DNA from: Pseudomonadota bacterium
Lineage (GTDB): Bacteria; Pseudomonadota; Alphaproteobacteria; Rhizobiales; Xanthobacteraceae
Length of the DNA: 6,083 nucleotides
Direction: 5' to 3'
NCBI GenBank assembly: GCA_021823875.1
Contig: JAKAMD010000220.1
Span: 1 to 6,083 of the forward strand
The notes under the pieces were generated by a model, which saw only the letters and a program-made list of their open reading frames with translations, was not told where the DNA came from and did no database searches. Position numbers and translations under genes: made by a program. Shown here one piece after another: positions 1-5,294 of this stretch; the stretch's first letter is position 1; each line of letters starts with the position of its first letter.

Positions 1-8
1 AAGTCCGC

Positions 9-833
9 CTAGACCGCCACCTCGCGCTCGCGTGGCGGCAAGCGTGCGAAGCGCATCAGCGCGGCCATCACCACCAGCGTGCCGATATAGAAGACAAGCT
101 GCAACTCGGTCGGCGCCTCGGTGTAGCCGATCAGCGTATGCAGCAGATGGCCGAAGATGCTGTTCTCCGACAAGAGCCACGACGTGTCCCACACGGTGCG
201 GCCGAGCACCAAGAGGAAGCCGGCATTGTTGATGAACTGCACCGCCTGCGCCGCCATGCCGGCGGCCAGCAGCGCGATCAGCCAGCTCGTCACTGAGAAG
301 ATGTAGCGCGTCGGGATCGCCAGCAACCCGAAATAGGTGAGGCCGGTCAGCGCCGCCCCCGCGGCGATGCCGAGCGCGCCGCCAGTCAGCAGCGCCGAGT
401 TCGACGTGCCTGACGCGGCGATGCCATAGAGGAACAGCACCACCTCGGCGCCCTCGCGCAGCACCGCCAGCCCGACGACGACGGCCAGAGCGGTAAGTTC
501 GCGTGTGCCTTCACTGACCGCGCTGCCGATCTGTTGCATCTCGGCGGCGATCTCGCGCCCGTGCCGCGCCATCCAGGCGTTGTGCCACATCAGCATCACG
601 ACGGCGATGCCGAGCACGCTGGCATTGAACAGTTCCTGGCCGGCGCCCTGGAACGCCTCCGAGATCGCGCCGGCAAAGCCCGCGACCAGCATAGCGCCGA
701 CAATGCCCGCCACGACGCCGATGGTGACCCAGCGGCCGCGGCCGGCGACGCCGCGCGTTGCCGCCATCACGATGCCGATGATCAGGCCGGCTTCGATGAC
801 TTCGCGAAACACGATGATGAGTGCGCCGAGCAT
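9..833 (-). CDS. FTR1/EfeU-family high-affinity iron permease
   Basis: This 274-residue polytopic inner-membrane protein probably imports iron. In this family, ferric iron produced at the membrane surface passes through a channel lined by glutamates of REXXE motifs. Both diagnostic motifs are visible: REVIE at residues 10-14 in the first membrane helix, and REGAE at 126-130 in the middle of the protein. About seven hydrophobic segments can be picked out (roughly 3-25, 36-58, 67-83, 113-137, 148-172, 178-200, 245-262), matching the usual FTR1 topology and length (E. coli EfeU is about 276 residues). The ATG (complement of 831-833) follows a GGAA-type ribosome site (complement of 841-844). The gene is read away from the reductase gene across a 293-base divergent region. 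FTR1 proteins normally work with a periplasmic partner (EfeO/EfeB, or P19 with a cupredoxin). None lies on the promoter-proximal side, so any partner must be downstream, beyond the left edge. The family call is firm; the exact subtype is not. Confidence 0.93.
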   Translation of the reverse strand: MLGALIIVFREVIEAGLIIGIVMAATRGVAGRGRWVTIGVVAGIVGAMLVAGFAGAISEAFQGAGQELFNASVLGIAVVMLMWHNAWMARHGREIAAEMQQIGSAVSEGTRELTALAVVVGLAVLREGAEVVLFLYGIAASGTSNSALLTGGALGIAAGAALTGLTYFGLLAIPTRYIFSVTSWLIALLAAGMAAQAVQFINNAGFLLVLGRTVWDTSWLLSENSIFGHLLHTLIGYTEAPTELQLVFYIGTLVVMAALMRFARLPPREREVAV

Positions 834-871
834 GGATCGCTTCCGTTGCCGTTCAAGTTCCTCACAAAAGC

Positions 872-904
872 ATGAAAAGGTGTTGATGCAAGCGCAATTT
901 TCAT
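872..904. repeat. Inverted repeat ATGAAAA / TTTTCAT
   Basis: Perfect 7-base arms lie at 872-878 (ATGAAAA) and 898-904 (TTTTCAT), separated by 19 bases. They sit 40-70 bases upstream of the iron permease start, in its probable untranslated leader or promoter. The pair could be a regulator site or a weak hairpin in the leader transcript. Short AT-rich arms like these also arise by chance, so the functional reading is tentative. Confidence 0.3.
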
Positions 905-907
905 ACC

Positions 908-921
908 TTGAATTATTCTAA
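908..921. promoter_or_regulatory. Candidate iron-responsive operator (Irr/ICE-like palindrome)
   Basis: TTGAATTATTCTAA contains the odd-length palindrome GAAT-T-ATTC (910-918), with TT and TAA flanks that partly continue the symmetry. Read on the minus strand it is TTAGAATAATTCAA. This resembles the AT-rich iron control element bound by Irr in Rhizobiales, which centres on GAA and TTC half-sites. It lies about 75-88 bases upstream of the start of an iron permease gene, where an iron regulator would be expected to act. The palindrome is seen directly; naming the regulator is inference, and another iron regulator of the Fur or Rrf2 type is possible. Confidence 0.4.
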
Positions 922-950
922 TGTAAGAAGGATCGGCAACGGCTTGCCAA
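920..950 (-). promoter_or_regulatory. Weak candidate promoter for the iron permease gene
   Basis: On the minus strand a TTGGCA hexamer (complement of 945-950) is followed after 19 bases by TACATT (complement of 920-925). This is a loose match to the housekeeping -35/-10 pattern with a long spacer. The -10-like hexamer touches the candidate operator at 908-921, which would suit repression by blocking polymerase. The spacing is not ideal, so this is only a possibility. Confidence 0.22.
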
Positions 951-973
951 GGCAATGCTTGTCGCTTTGCCGA
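933..973. repeat. Nested inverted repeats in the divergent promoter region
   Basis: Outer arms TCGGCAA (933-939) and TTGCCGA (967-973) are perfect complements 27 bases apart. Inside them is a compact palindrome, TTGCC-AA-GGCAA (944-955). The nested arrangement could form a cruciform or a stem-loop, or provide two binding sites for a dimeric regulator between the divergent genes. It is not a typical terminator: on the plus strand no T-run follows. Confidence 0.35.
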
Positions 974-1110
974 CACCGAAAAAAAACTTGCAGGTTTCTT
1001 ATCGCGGCGTCCGCTTGGCCGCTGTCGGCGCGGCGGCGAGCCACCCCGGTTGGCAGCGCGCCCGCGAGAGGGCATTCTGCGCCCCGCTGATTTGCTAAGC
1101 AGAAACACTC

Positions 1111-1116
1111 AGGGAG
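1111..1116 (+). promoter_or_regulatory. Ribosome binding site AGGGAG for the first reductase gene
   Basis: AGGGAG ends 10 bases before the ATG at 1127. It is the clearest purine-rich ribosome site in the window and fixes that start. The genes downstream in the two groups have much weaker sites and probably rely on coupling. Confidence 0.65.
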
Positions 1117-1126
1117 ATTTTCGAAA

Positions 1127-1960
1127 ATGTCCGCCATCCCCGTCGTCGAAGCCCACGGCGCCCGCATCCCCCAGATCGGGTTCGGCACCATGACCCTGAA
1201 GGGGGATGTCTGCGTCGGGGCCGTGAAGACGGCGCTGCAGATGGGCTACCGCCATCTCGACACCGCCTGGTTCTACGGCAATGAAAAGGAAGTCGGCGAG
1301 GGCATGCGCCAGTCCGGCATCAAGCGCGAGGACATTTTCGTCTGCACCAAGGTGCGCGAGACGCACCTGATGCCGGACAAGTTCAGCCAGTCGCTCGGCG
1401 AAAGCCTCGCCAACCTGAAGCTGCCCTACGTCGATCTCCTGTTGATCCATTGGAACAACAAGGACATCCCCTTCAAGACCTCGGTCGGCGCGCTGTGCCA
1501 GGCCAAGAAGGACGGCCTTGCCAAGCATGTCGGCGTCGCCAATTTCACCACCACGATGCTGGATGAGGCCTGGGCGGTGACCAGCGAGCCGCTGGTTTGC
1601 AACCAGATCGAGGTGCACCCCTTCATCAACCAGGACAAGGTGCTGGCCACCTCGAAGAAGCACGGCATGGCGGTGGTCGCCTATGTGCCGATCGCGCGCG
1701 GCAAAGTGCCGGGCGCCGAAGTGCTCGAGCGCATCGGCAAGGCGCATGGCAAGAGCGCGGCGCAGGTGTCATTGCGCTATCTGGTGCAGCGCGGCTGCAT
1801 CCCGATTCCGCGCACCGCCACGCCGGCGCACATGAAGGAGAACATGGAAGTGTTCGACTTCAACCTGTCGGATGCCGAAATGACCGAGCTGAAGGCGCTC
1901 AACGCCACCAATATGCGCGTGGTCAGCCCGCCGCATGCGCCGGTGTGGGATACGCCATAG
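1127..1960 (+). CDS. Aldo/keto reductase (first of two paralogues)
   Basis: This is a 277-residue cytosolic NAD(P)H-dependent oxidoreductase of the aldo/keto reductase superfamily, closest in style to the 2,5-diketo-D-gluconate reductase (DkgA/DkgB) branch that reduces small aldehydes and keto sugars. The barrel signature GYRHLDTAWFYGNE is at residues 40-53. The catalytic tetrad is complete: Asp45, Tyr50, Lys75 and His108. The cofactor-side motif IPRT lies near residue 227. The C-terminus ends in PVWDTP, a family-like tail. The start is supported by AGGGAG at 1111-1116. The stop TAG overlaps the GTG start of the next gene by one base, so this is the first gene of a probable three-gene transcript. 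Compared with the second reductase (2423-3253), it has WFY instead of QMY before the catalytic tyrosine and HWNNKD instead of the more usual HWPNP after the catalytic histidine, hinting at a different substrate. The substrate cannot be told from sequence. Confidence 0.93.
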   Translation: MSAIPVVEAHGARIPQIGFGTMTLKGDVCVGAVKTALQMGYRHLDTAWFYGNEKEVGEGMRQSGIKREDIFVCTKVRETHLMPDKFSQSLGESLANLKLPYVDLLLIHWNNKDIPFKTSVGALCQAKKDGLAKHVGVANFTTTMLDEAWAVTSEPLVCNQIEVHPFINQDKVLATSKKHGMAVVAYVPIARGKVPGAEVLERIGKAHGKSAAQVSLRYLVQRGCIPIPRTATPAHMKENMEVFDFNLSDAEMTELKALNATNMRVVSPPHAPVWDTP

Positions 1961-2430
1961 TGCGTGTGGCTGCCATAACGTTGGTCATGATAACGCTGGC
2001 GTCGGGTGCGTTCGCGCAAAGTAACCGTCCCGATGCCGGCGCCACCAAGGACATCGAGGACTGCATCAAGACCGCAGCGGGACCCAGCGCTGCGATGTCC
2101 GCCGCCGAGAGCTGCATCGGCATCGTATCGACGCCTTGCCTCAAGGAGGCGAAGTCGACCGCCGACATGAACCGTTGCAATGATCGCGAGAAGGCGGTGT
2201 GGGATGACATTCTGAACGAGACCTATCGACGGCTGGGAAAGAAGCTCGACGCCGAACAGCAGGGTAAGTTGCGCGACATGCAGCGCGCTTGGATTGTGTC
2301 GCGGGACAAAACCTGCGGCTTTTATTGGGACTATTACCAAGGCACTATGGCAAGTCCCATGGCGGCCGCTTGTGTGAATCACGAAACCGCCCGCCGCGCG
2401 CTGTTTTTGCTTGGATTCCTCTATGACTAA
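1960..2430 (+). CDS. Secreted LprI/DUF1311-like small protein
   Basis: From a GTG start this is 156 residues with a signal peptide: a short hydrophobic stretch at residues 3-18 and a likely cleavage after AFA (residue 19). The mature part has six cysteines (35, 52, 60, 73, 119, 138), an even number that suits periplasmic disulfides. The C-terminal half carries the DUF1311/LprI pattern: a Cys near 73, WDDILNETYRRL at 81-92, MQRAWIVSRDKTC at 107-119, and a final Cys with HETARR behind it. Mycobacterial LprI is a lysozyme inhibitor, but most bacterial members are uncharacterised, so inhibition is only one option. GTG at 1960 overlaps the preceding TAG by one base and gives a complete signal peptide; GTG at 1966 or ATG at 1987 are alternatives, the latter cutting into the signal. 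The end overlaps the next gene by 8 bases. A secreted protein between two cytosolic reductases is unexpected. Confidence 0.8.
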   Translation: MRVAAITLVMITLASGAFAQSNRPDAGATKDIEDCIKTAAGPSAAMSAAESCIGIVSTPCLKEAKSTADMNRCNDREKAVWDDILNETYRRLGKKLDAEQQGKLRDMQRAWIVSRDKTCGFYWDYYQGTMASPMAAACVNHETARRALFLLGFLYD

Positions 2431-3253
2431 GACGAGTGGCATGCCGAGTGGGGTTGACGTCAAAGGCTTCAAGCTTCCGATCGTCGGTCTCGGCACCTGG
2501 GCGCTACGCGATGTGGTGCGGGTCGTCGGCGAAGCGATCCGCGTCGGCTACCGCCATATCGACACCGCCCAGATGTATGGCAACGAGGCGGAGGTGGGGG
2601 AGGCGGTGCGCGCCTCCGGCCTGCGTTCCGAGATCGTGGTTACCACCAAGCTGCAGCCGACCAATCTGGCGCCGCGCGAAGTCGAACGCACGGGCAAGGA
2701 GAGCCTGAGGAAGCTTGGCCTCGATGCCATCGACCTCCTGCTCATCCATTGGCCGAACCCGGGCGTGCCACTCGCCGACACGCTCGGCGCCATGGCGAAG
2801 CTGAAACAAGAGGGCGTTACCCGCGCCATCGGCGTGTCGAATTTTACGGTGGCGCTGATCGAGGAGGCGGTGCGGGTCTCCCCCGCACCGATCGTCTGCA
2901 ATCAGGTCGAGTGCCACCCCTTCCTCAATCAGGACAAGGTGATTGCCGCCTGCCGCAAGCACGGCATGGCAGTCGTGGCCTATAGCCCGGTCGCGCGCGG
3001 CGAGGCTTCCGGCAACAAGGTGCTGGAGCGCATCGGCGCCAAATATGGCAAGACCGGGCCGCAGGTCTCGCTGCGCTATCTGGTGCAGCAGGGCATCGTG
3101 GTGATCCCGCGCACCAACAAGCTACCGCGACTCAAGGAGAATTTCGCGCTGTTCGACTTCGAACTCAGCGACGCCGAGATGCGCGAGATTCACGCGCTGT
3201 CCAGCCGCGACGGCCGCATCGTCGACTGGAGCTGGTCGCCGAACTGGGATTGA
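2423..3253 (+). CDS. Aldo/keto reductase (second paralogue, DkgA/DkgB-like)
   Basis: This is a 276-residue NAD(P)H-dependent aldo/keto reductase, clearly related to the one at 1127-1960. The signature GYRHIDTAQMYGNE is at residues 42-55. The catalytic tetrad is intact: Asp47, Tyr52, Lys76 and His109. The HWPNP segment after the catalytic histidine, the IPRTNK cofactor motif and the C-terminal SWSPNWD match the 2,5-diketogluconate reductase branch more closely than the first paralogue does. Likely substrates are small aldehydes, methylglyoxal-type dicarbonyls or keto sugars. ATG at 2423 is preferred because it lies inside ATGACTAA and overlaps the previous stop by 8 bases, an arrangement suited to coupling. 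A TTG at 2411 and an ATG at 2441 are possible alternatives. There is no strong ribosome site. A 52-base gap follows before queC. Confidence 0.92.
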   Translation: MTKTSGMPSGVDVKGFKLPIVGLGTWALRDVVRVVGEAIRVGYRHIDTAQMYGNEAEVGEAVRASGLRSEIVVTTKLQPTNLAPREVERTGKESLRKLGLDAIDLLLIHWPNPGVPLADTLGAMAKLKQEGVTRAIGVSNFTVALIEEAVRVSPAPIVCNQVECHPFLNQDKVIAACRKHGMAVVAYSPVARGEASGNKVLERIGAKYGKTGPQVSLRYLVQQGIVVIPRTNKLPRLKENFALFDFELSDAEMREIHALSSRDGRIVDWSWSPNWD

Positions 3254-3305
3254 CCCAGCCGCTCACGGCCGCGACAAACCCGGCGTCGCTCGCTAAATAA
3301 GCCGT

Positions 3306-4028
3306 ATGACCATCGCCAAGGATACCGCTCTCGTCCTCTTCTCCGGCGGGCAGGACTCCACCGTCTGCCTGGCCTGGGCGCTCCAGCGCTTCGCCCGGGT
3401 GGAGACCGTCGCTTTCGACTACGGCCAGCGCCACGTGGTCGAACTCGATGTGCGCCCGCGCATCCGCGAGCAGATGGCGGCGCTCGACCGCGGTTGGAAG
3501 GCCCGCCTCGGCGACGACCACATGATCACGCTCGAAGCGCTGGCCGCCATTTCCGAGACCGCGCTCACCCGCGAGACCGCCATCGAGATTGCCGAAAACG
3601 GCCTGCCGACCACCTTCGTGCCTGGCCGCAATTTGATCTTCCTGGCCTTCGCCGGGGCGCTTGCCTATCGGCGCGGCGCTCGCCACATCGTGGCCGGGAT
3701 GTGCGAGACCGACTATTCCGGCTATCCCGACTGCCGCGACGACACCATCAAGGCCATGCAACTCGCGTTGACCCTTGGGCTCGACAAGCGGATCACCCTG
3801 CATACCCCGCTGATGTGGATCGACAAGGCCGAAACCTTCGCCCTGGCCGAGGACATCGGCGGAAAGCCGCTGCTTGATCTCGTTGTCGAGGACAGCCATA
3901 GCTGCTACCTCGGCAAGCGCTCCCTCCGGCACGACTGGGGCTATGGCTGCGGCACCTGTCCGGCCTGCCAGTTGCGCGCGCAGGGCTTCCGCAAATTCAT
4001 GACGCAAAAGAAGACCGCAAAACGATGA
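3306..4028 (+). CDS. queC: 7-cyano-7-deazaguanine (preQ0) synthase QueC
   Basis: QueC converts 7-carboxy-7-deazaguanine to preQ0 using ATP and ammonia, a committed step towards queuosine in tRNA. The 240-residue protein has the PP-loop ATP site LFSGGQDSTVCL at residues 11-22, the FDYGQRH segment at 37-43, the FVPGRN loop at 104-109, and ETDYSGYPDCR at 134-144. The zinc site is complete: Cys200, Cys215, Cys218 and Cys221. The first two zinc cysteines are 15 residues apart, wider than in E. coli QueC (about 9), because of an insertion around LGKRSLRHDWGYG; I recall this as usual for alphaproteobacterial QueC. Length fits the family. No clear ribosome site precedes the ATG. Its TGA stop overlaps the next start (ATGA). 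No queD, queE or folE is in the window, so the other preQ0 genes must lie elsewhere. Confidence 0.96.
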   Translation: MTIAKDTALVLFSGGQDSTVCLAWALQRFARVETVAFDYGQRHVVELDVRPRIREQMAALDRGWKARLGDDHMITLEALAAISETALTRETAIEIAENGLPTTFVPGRNLIFLAFAGALAYRRGARHIVAGMCETDYSGYPDCRDDTIKAMQLALTLGLDKRITLHTPLMWIDKAETFALAEDIGGKPLLDLVVEDSHSCYLGKRSLRHDWGYGCGTCPACQLRAQGFRKFMTQKKTAKR

Positions 4029-4588
4029 CTCTCGAACGACGCAGAAACCTGGAAGGGTACATCTTCCTGATCCTGTTCTGCCTGACCATTCCCGCCGCCA
4101 ATTGGATGATTGGCCATGTCGGCACCGCCTGCCTGCCGAACGGTCCCTGCGTGCTGCCGGTGGCGCCGCATATGCTGGCGCCCTCCGGCGTGCTGATGAT
4201 CGGCGCCGCGCTGGTGCTGCGCGATCTGGTGCAGCGCCGGCTCGGCATTCTCTTTGGCGTCGGCGCCATCCTGGTCGGCGCCTTGCTCTCGGCGGCGATC
4301 GCGCCGCCCGCATTGGTCACCGCCTCGGCGGTGGCATTCTTGCTGTCGGAATTCGCCGACTTCGTAGTGTATACGCCGCTCGCCCGTCGCCGGTTGGTGA
4401 CGGCGGTGATCGCCTCCAGCCTGGTCGGCCTGGTGGTCGATTCCATCGTGTTCCTGTGGCTCGCCTTCGGCTCGCTGCAATTCCTGGAGGGCCAGGTCAT
4501 CGGCAAGGCCTGGATGGTTTTGCTGGCGACGCCCTTGATCTCCTATCTACGCCGGCGCGACGAACGCCTCGGCCTCACTCCTGCTTGA
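4025..4588 (+). CDS. VUT-family membrane protein, probable queuosine-precursor transporter
   Basis: This is a 187-residue inner-membrane protein with about six hydrophobic helices (roughly 11-31, 49-69, 74-94, 97-118, 124-147, 158-176). The pattern follows the VUT/COG1738 (YhhQ-like) family: the segment before the third helix ending in RDLVQRRLG (66-74), the SEFADFVVYTPLARRR stretch (108-123), and SSLVGLVVDSIVFLW (131-145). E. coli YhhQ takes up preQ0 and preQ1. This protein is shorter than YhhQ (221 residues), with a compact N-terminus. The start sits in the ATGA overlap with queC, so translation is probably coupled, and the neighbour supports a 7-deazaguanine substrate. Which precursor is moved, and whether import is the only direction, cannot be seen. 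Family membership is likely; substrate is inferred. Confidence 0.82.
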   Translation: MTLERRRNLEGYIFLILFCLTIPAANWMIGHVGTACLPNGPCVLPVAPHMLAPSGVLMIGAALVLRDLVQRRLGILFGVGAILVGALLSAAIAPPALVTASAVAFLLSEFADFVVYTPLARRRLVTAVIASSLVGLVVDSIVFLWLAFGSLQFLEGQVIGKAWMVLLATPLISYLRRRDERLGLTPA

Positions 4589-4598
4589 GAAAGAAACC

Positions 4599-5294
4599 AT
4601 GTCCTCGTCTCTGGAAGCGCTGAAAGACATCACCACCGGCACCATCACCACCATGCTCTTGAAGAAGGGCATCCGCCGCTCCTGGATGGCGGGCGCCATG
4701 CCGCTCGGCTTCTCCGGCAAACGGGTGGTGGGCAAGGCCTTCACGCTGCGTTTCGTGCCGGTGCGCGAGGATCTGGCGACGCCGGAAAGCTGGTCGAAGC
4801 CGATCTCCACCCGCAGCGCCATCGAAGCCATGCCGGAAGACTGCGTGGTGGTGGCCGACGCCATGGGCGTCACCGGCGCCGGCATCTTCGGCGACATCCT
4901 GTGCATGCGCATGGTCAAGCGCGGCGTCTCGGCGCTCATCACCGACGGCGTCATGCGCGACAAGCACGGCGTGCTGGCCACCGGCCTGCCGGTCTGGTGC
5001 CAGGGCGTGGCGGCGCCGGCCTCCGTCAACCAGCTCACCTTCGTCGGCTGGAATGAGCCGATCGCCTGCGGCGGCTGCGCCATCTTCCCGGACGACGTCA
5101 TTGTCGCCGACGACGACGGCGTGGTGGTGATCCCGGCCGCGCTGGTCGACTTCGTGGCGAGTGAAGGCGCCGAGCACGAGCTGCTGGAAAGCTGGCTGGT
5201 GCAGGAGGTCGAGAAGGGCGCGCAGCTCCCCGGCCTCTATCCGCCGAATGAGGAAAACAAGAAGCGCTACGAGGCCTGGAAAAAGAACCGCTGA
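4599..5294 (+). CDS. RraA-like family protein (possible oxo-acid aldolase/decarboxylase)
   Basis: This is a 231-residue cytosolic protein of the RraA/HMG-CHA aldolase fold. Family features are the GAGIFGD loop (93-99), the SALITDGVMRD strand-loop (111-121) and the IFPDDVIVADDDGVVVIP segment (162-179). The metal/catalytic signature D-x20-R-D is exact: Asp99, Arg120 and Asp121. Members with this motif cleave 4-hydroxy-4-methyl-2-oxoglutarate or 4-carboxy-4-hydroxy-2-oxoadipate, or decarboxylate oxaloacetate. E. coli RraA instead inhibits RNase E. Automatic annotation tends to call such proteins ribonuclease regulators. This one is longer than E. coli RraA (161 residues), with a charged, lysine-rich C-terminal tail, which argues for an enzyme of unknown substrate. 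The ATG follows GAGAAAG (4587-4593) ten bases after the transporter stop. Its own stop overlaps the next start by one base (TGATG). Confidence 0.88.
   Translation: MSSSLEALKDITTGTITTMLLKKGIRRSWMAGAMPLGFSGKRVVGKAFTLRFVPVREDLATPESWSKPISTRSAIEAMPEDCVVVADAMGVTGAGIFGDILCMRMVKRGVSALITDGVMRDKHGVLATGLPVWCQGVAAPASVNQLTFVGWNEPIACGGCAIFPDDVIVADDDGVVVIPAALVDFVASEGAEHELLESWLVQEVEKGAQLPGLYPPNEENKKRYEAWKKNR

Larger units (their letters stand above)
834..1126. other. Divergent intergenic region with promoters and inverted repeats
   Basis: These 293 bases separate two genes read outward, so both promoters should lie here. The part from about 855 to 930 and the run of eight A at 979-986 are AT-rich compared with the rest of the window, as expected for promoter DNA. 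The region holds three inverted repeats, listed separately. I see no convincing protein gene. Several overlapping open frames cross it, but they have no family resemblance and no good ribosome sites. No sigma-70 -35/-10 pair is convincing for the plus-strand gene. Confidence 0.6.

Noticed and set aside
979..986. Run of eight A, read as T on the minus strand, considered as a terminator tail
   Set aside because: It lies between divergent genes, where no transcript needs to end, and no stable stem directly precedes it in the right orientation.
782..1108. Minus-strand open frame crossing the divergent region, with an internal ATG at about 904 that could encode a short leader peptide
   Set aside because: It overlaps the start of the iron permease out of frame, has low-complexity Arg/Ser-rich content and resembles no family. 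The internal ATG lacks a good ribosome site.
1597..1959. Upstream extension of the LprI-like frame into the first reductase gene
   Set aside because: The extended part is a shifted reading of the reductase coding sequence. The signal peptide places the real start at GTG 1960 (or 1966).
1127..3253. Recent duplication or mobile insertion of the LprI-like gene between the reductases
   Set aside because: The reductases are too diverged for a recent event, and there are no direct repeats, inverted terminal repeats or transposase remnants around the inserted gene.
3244..3258. CTGGG / CCCAG hairpin with a 5-base loop spanning the stop of the second reductase
   Set aside because: The stem is only five base pairs and no T-run follows, so it does not qualify as an intrinsic terminator. 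It cannot be used to separate the two gene groups.
3165..4313. Long minus-strand open frame of 382 codons opposite queC and the transporter gene
   Set aside because: It is antisense to two well-supported genes, rich in Arg, Ala and Gly as expected from GC-rich antisense reading, and has no recognisable motif.
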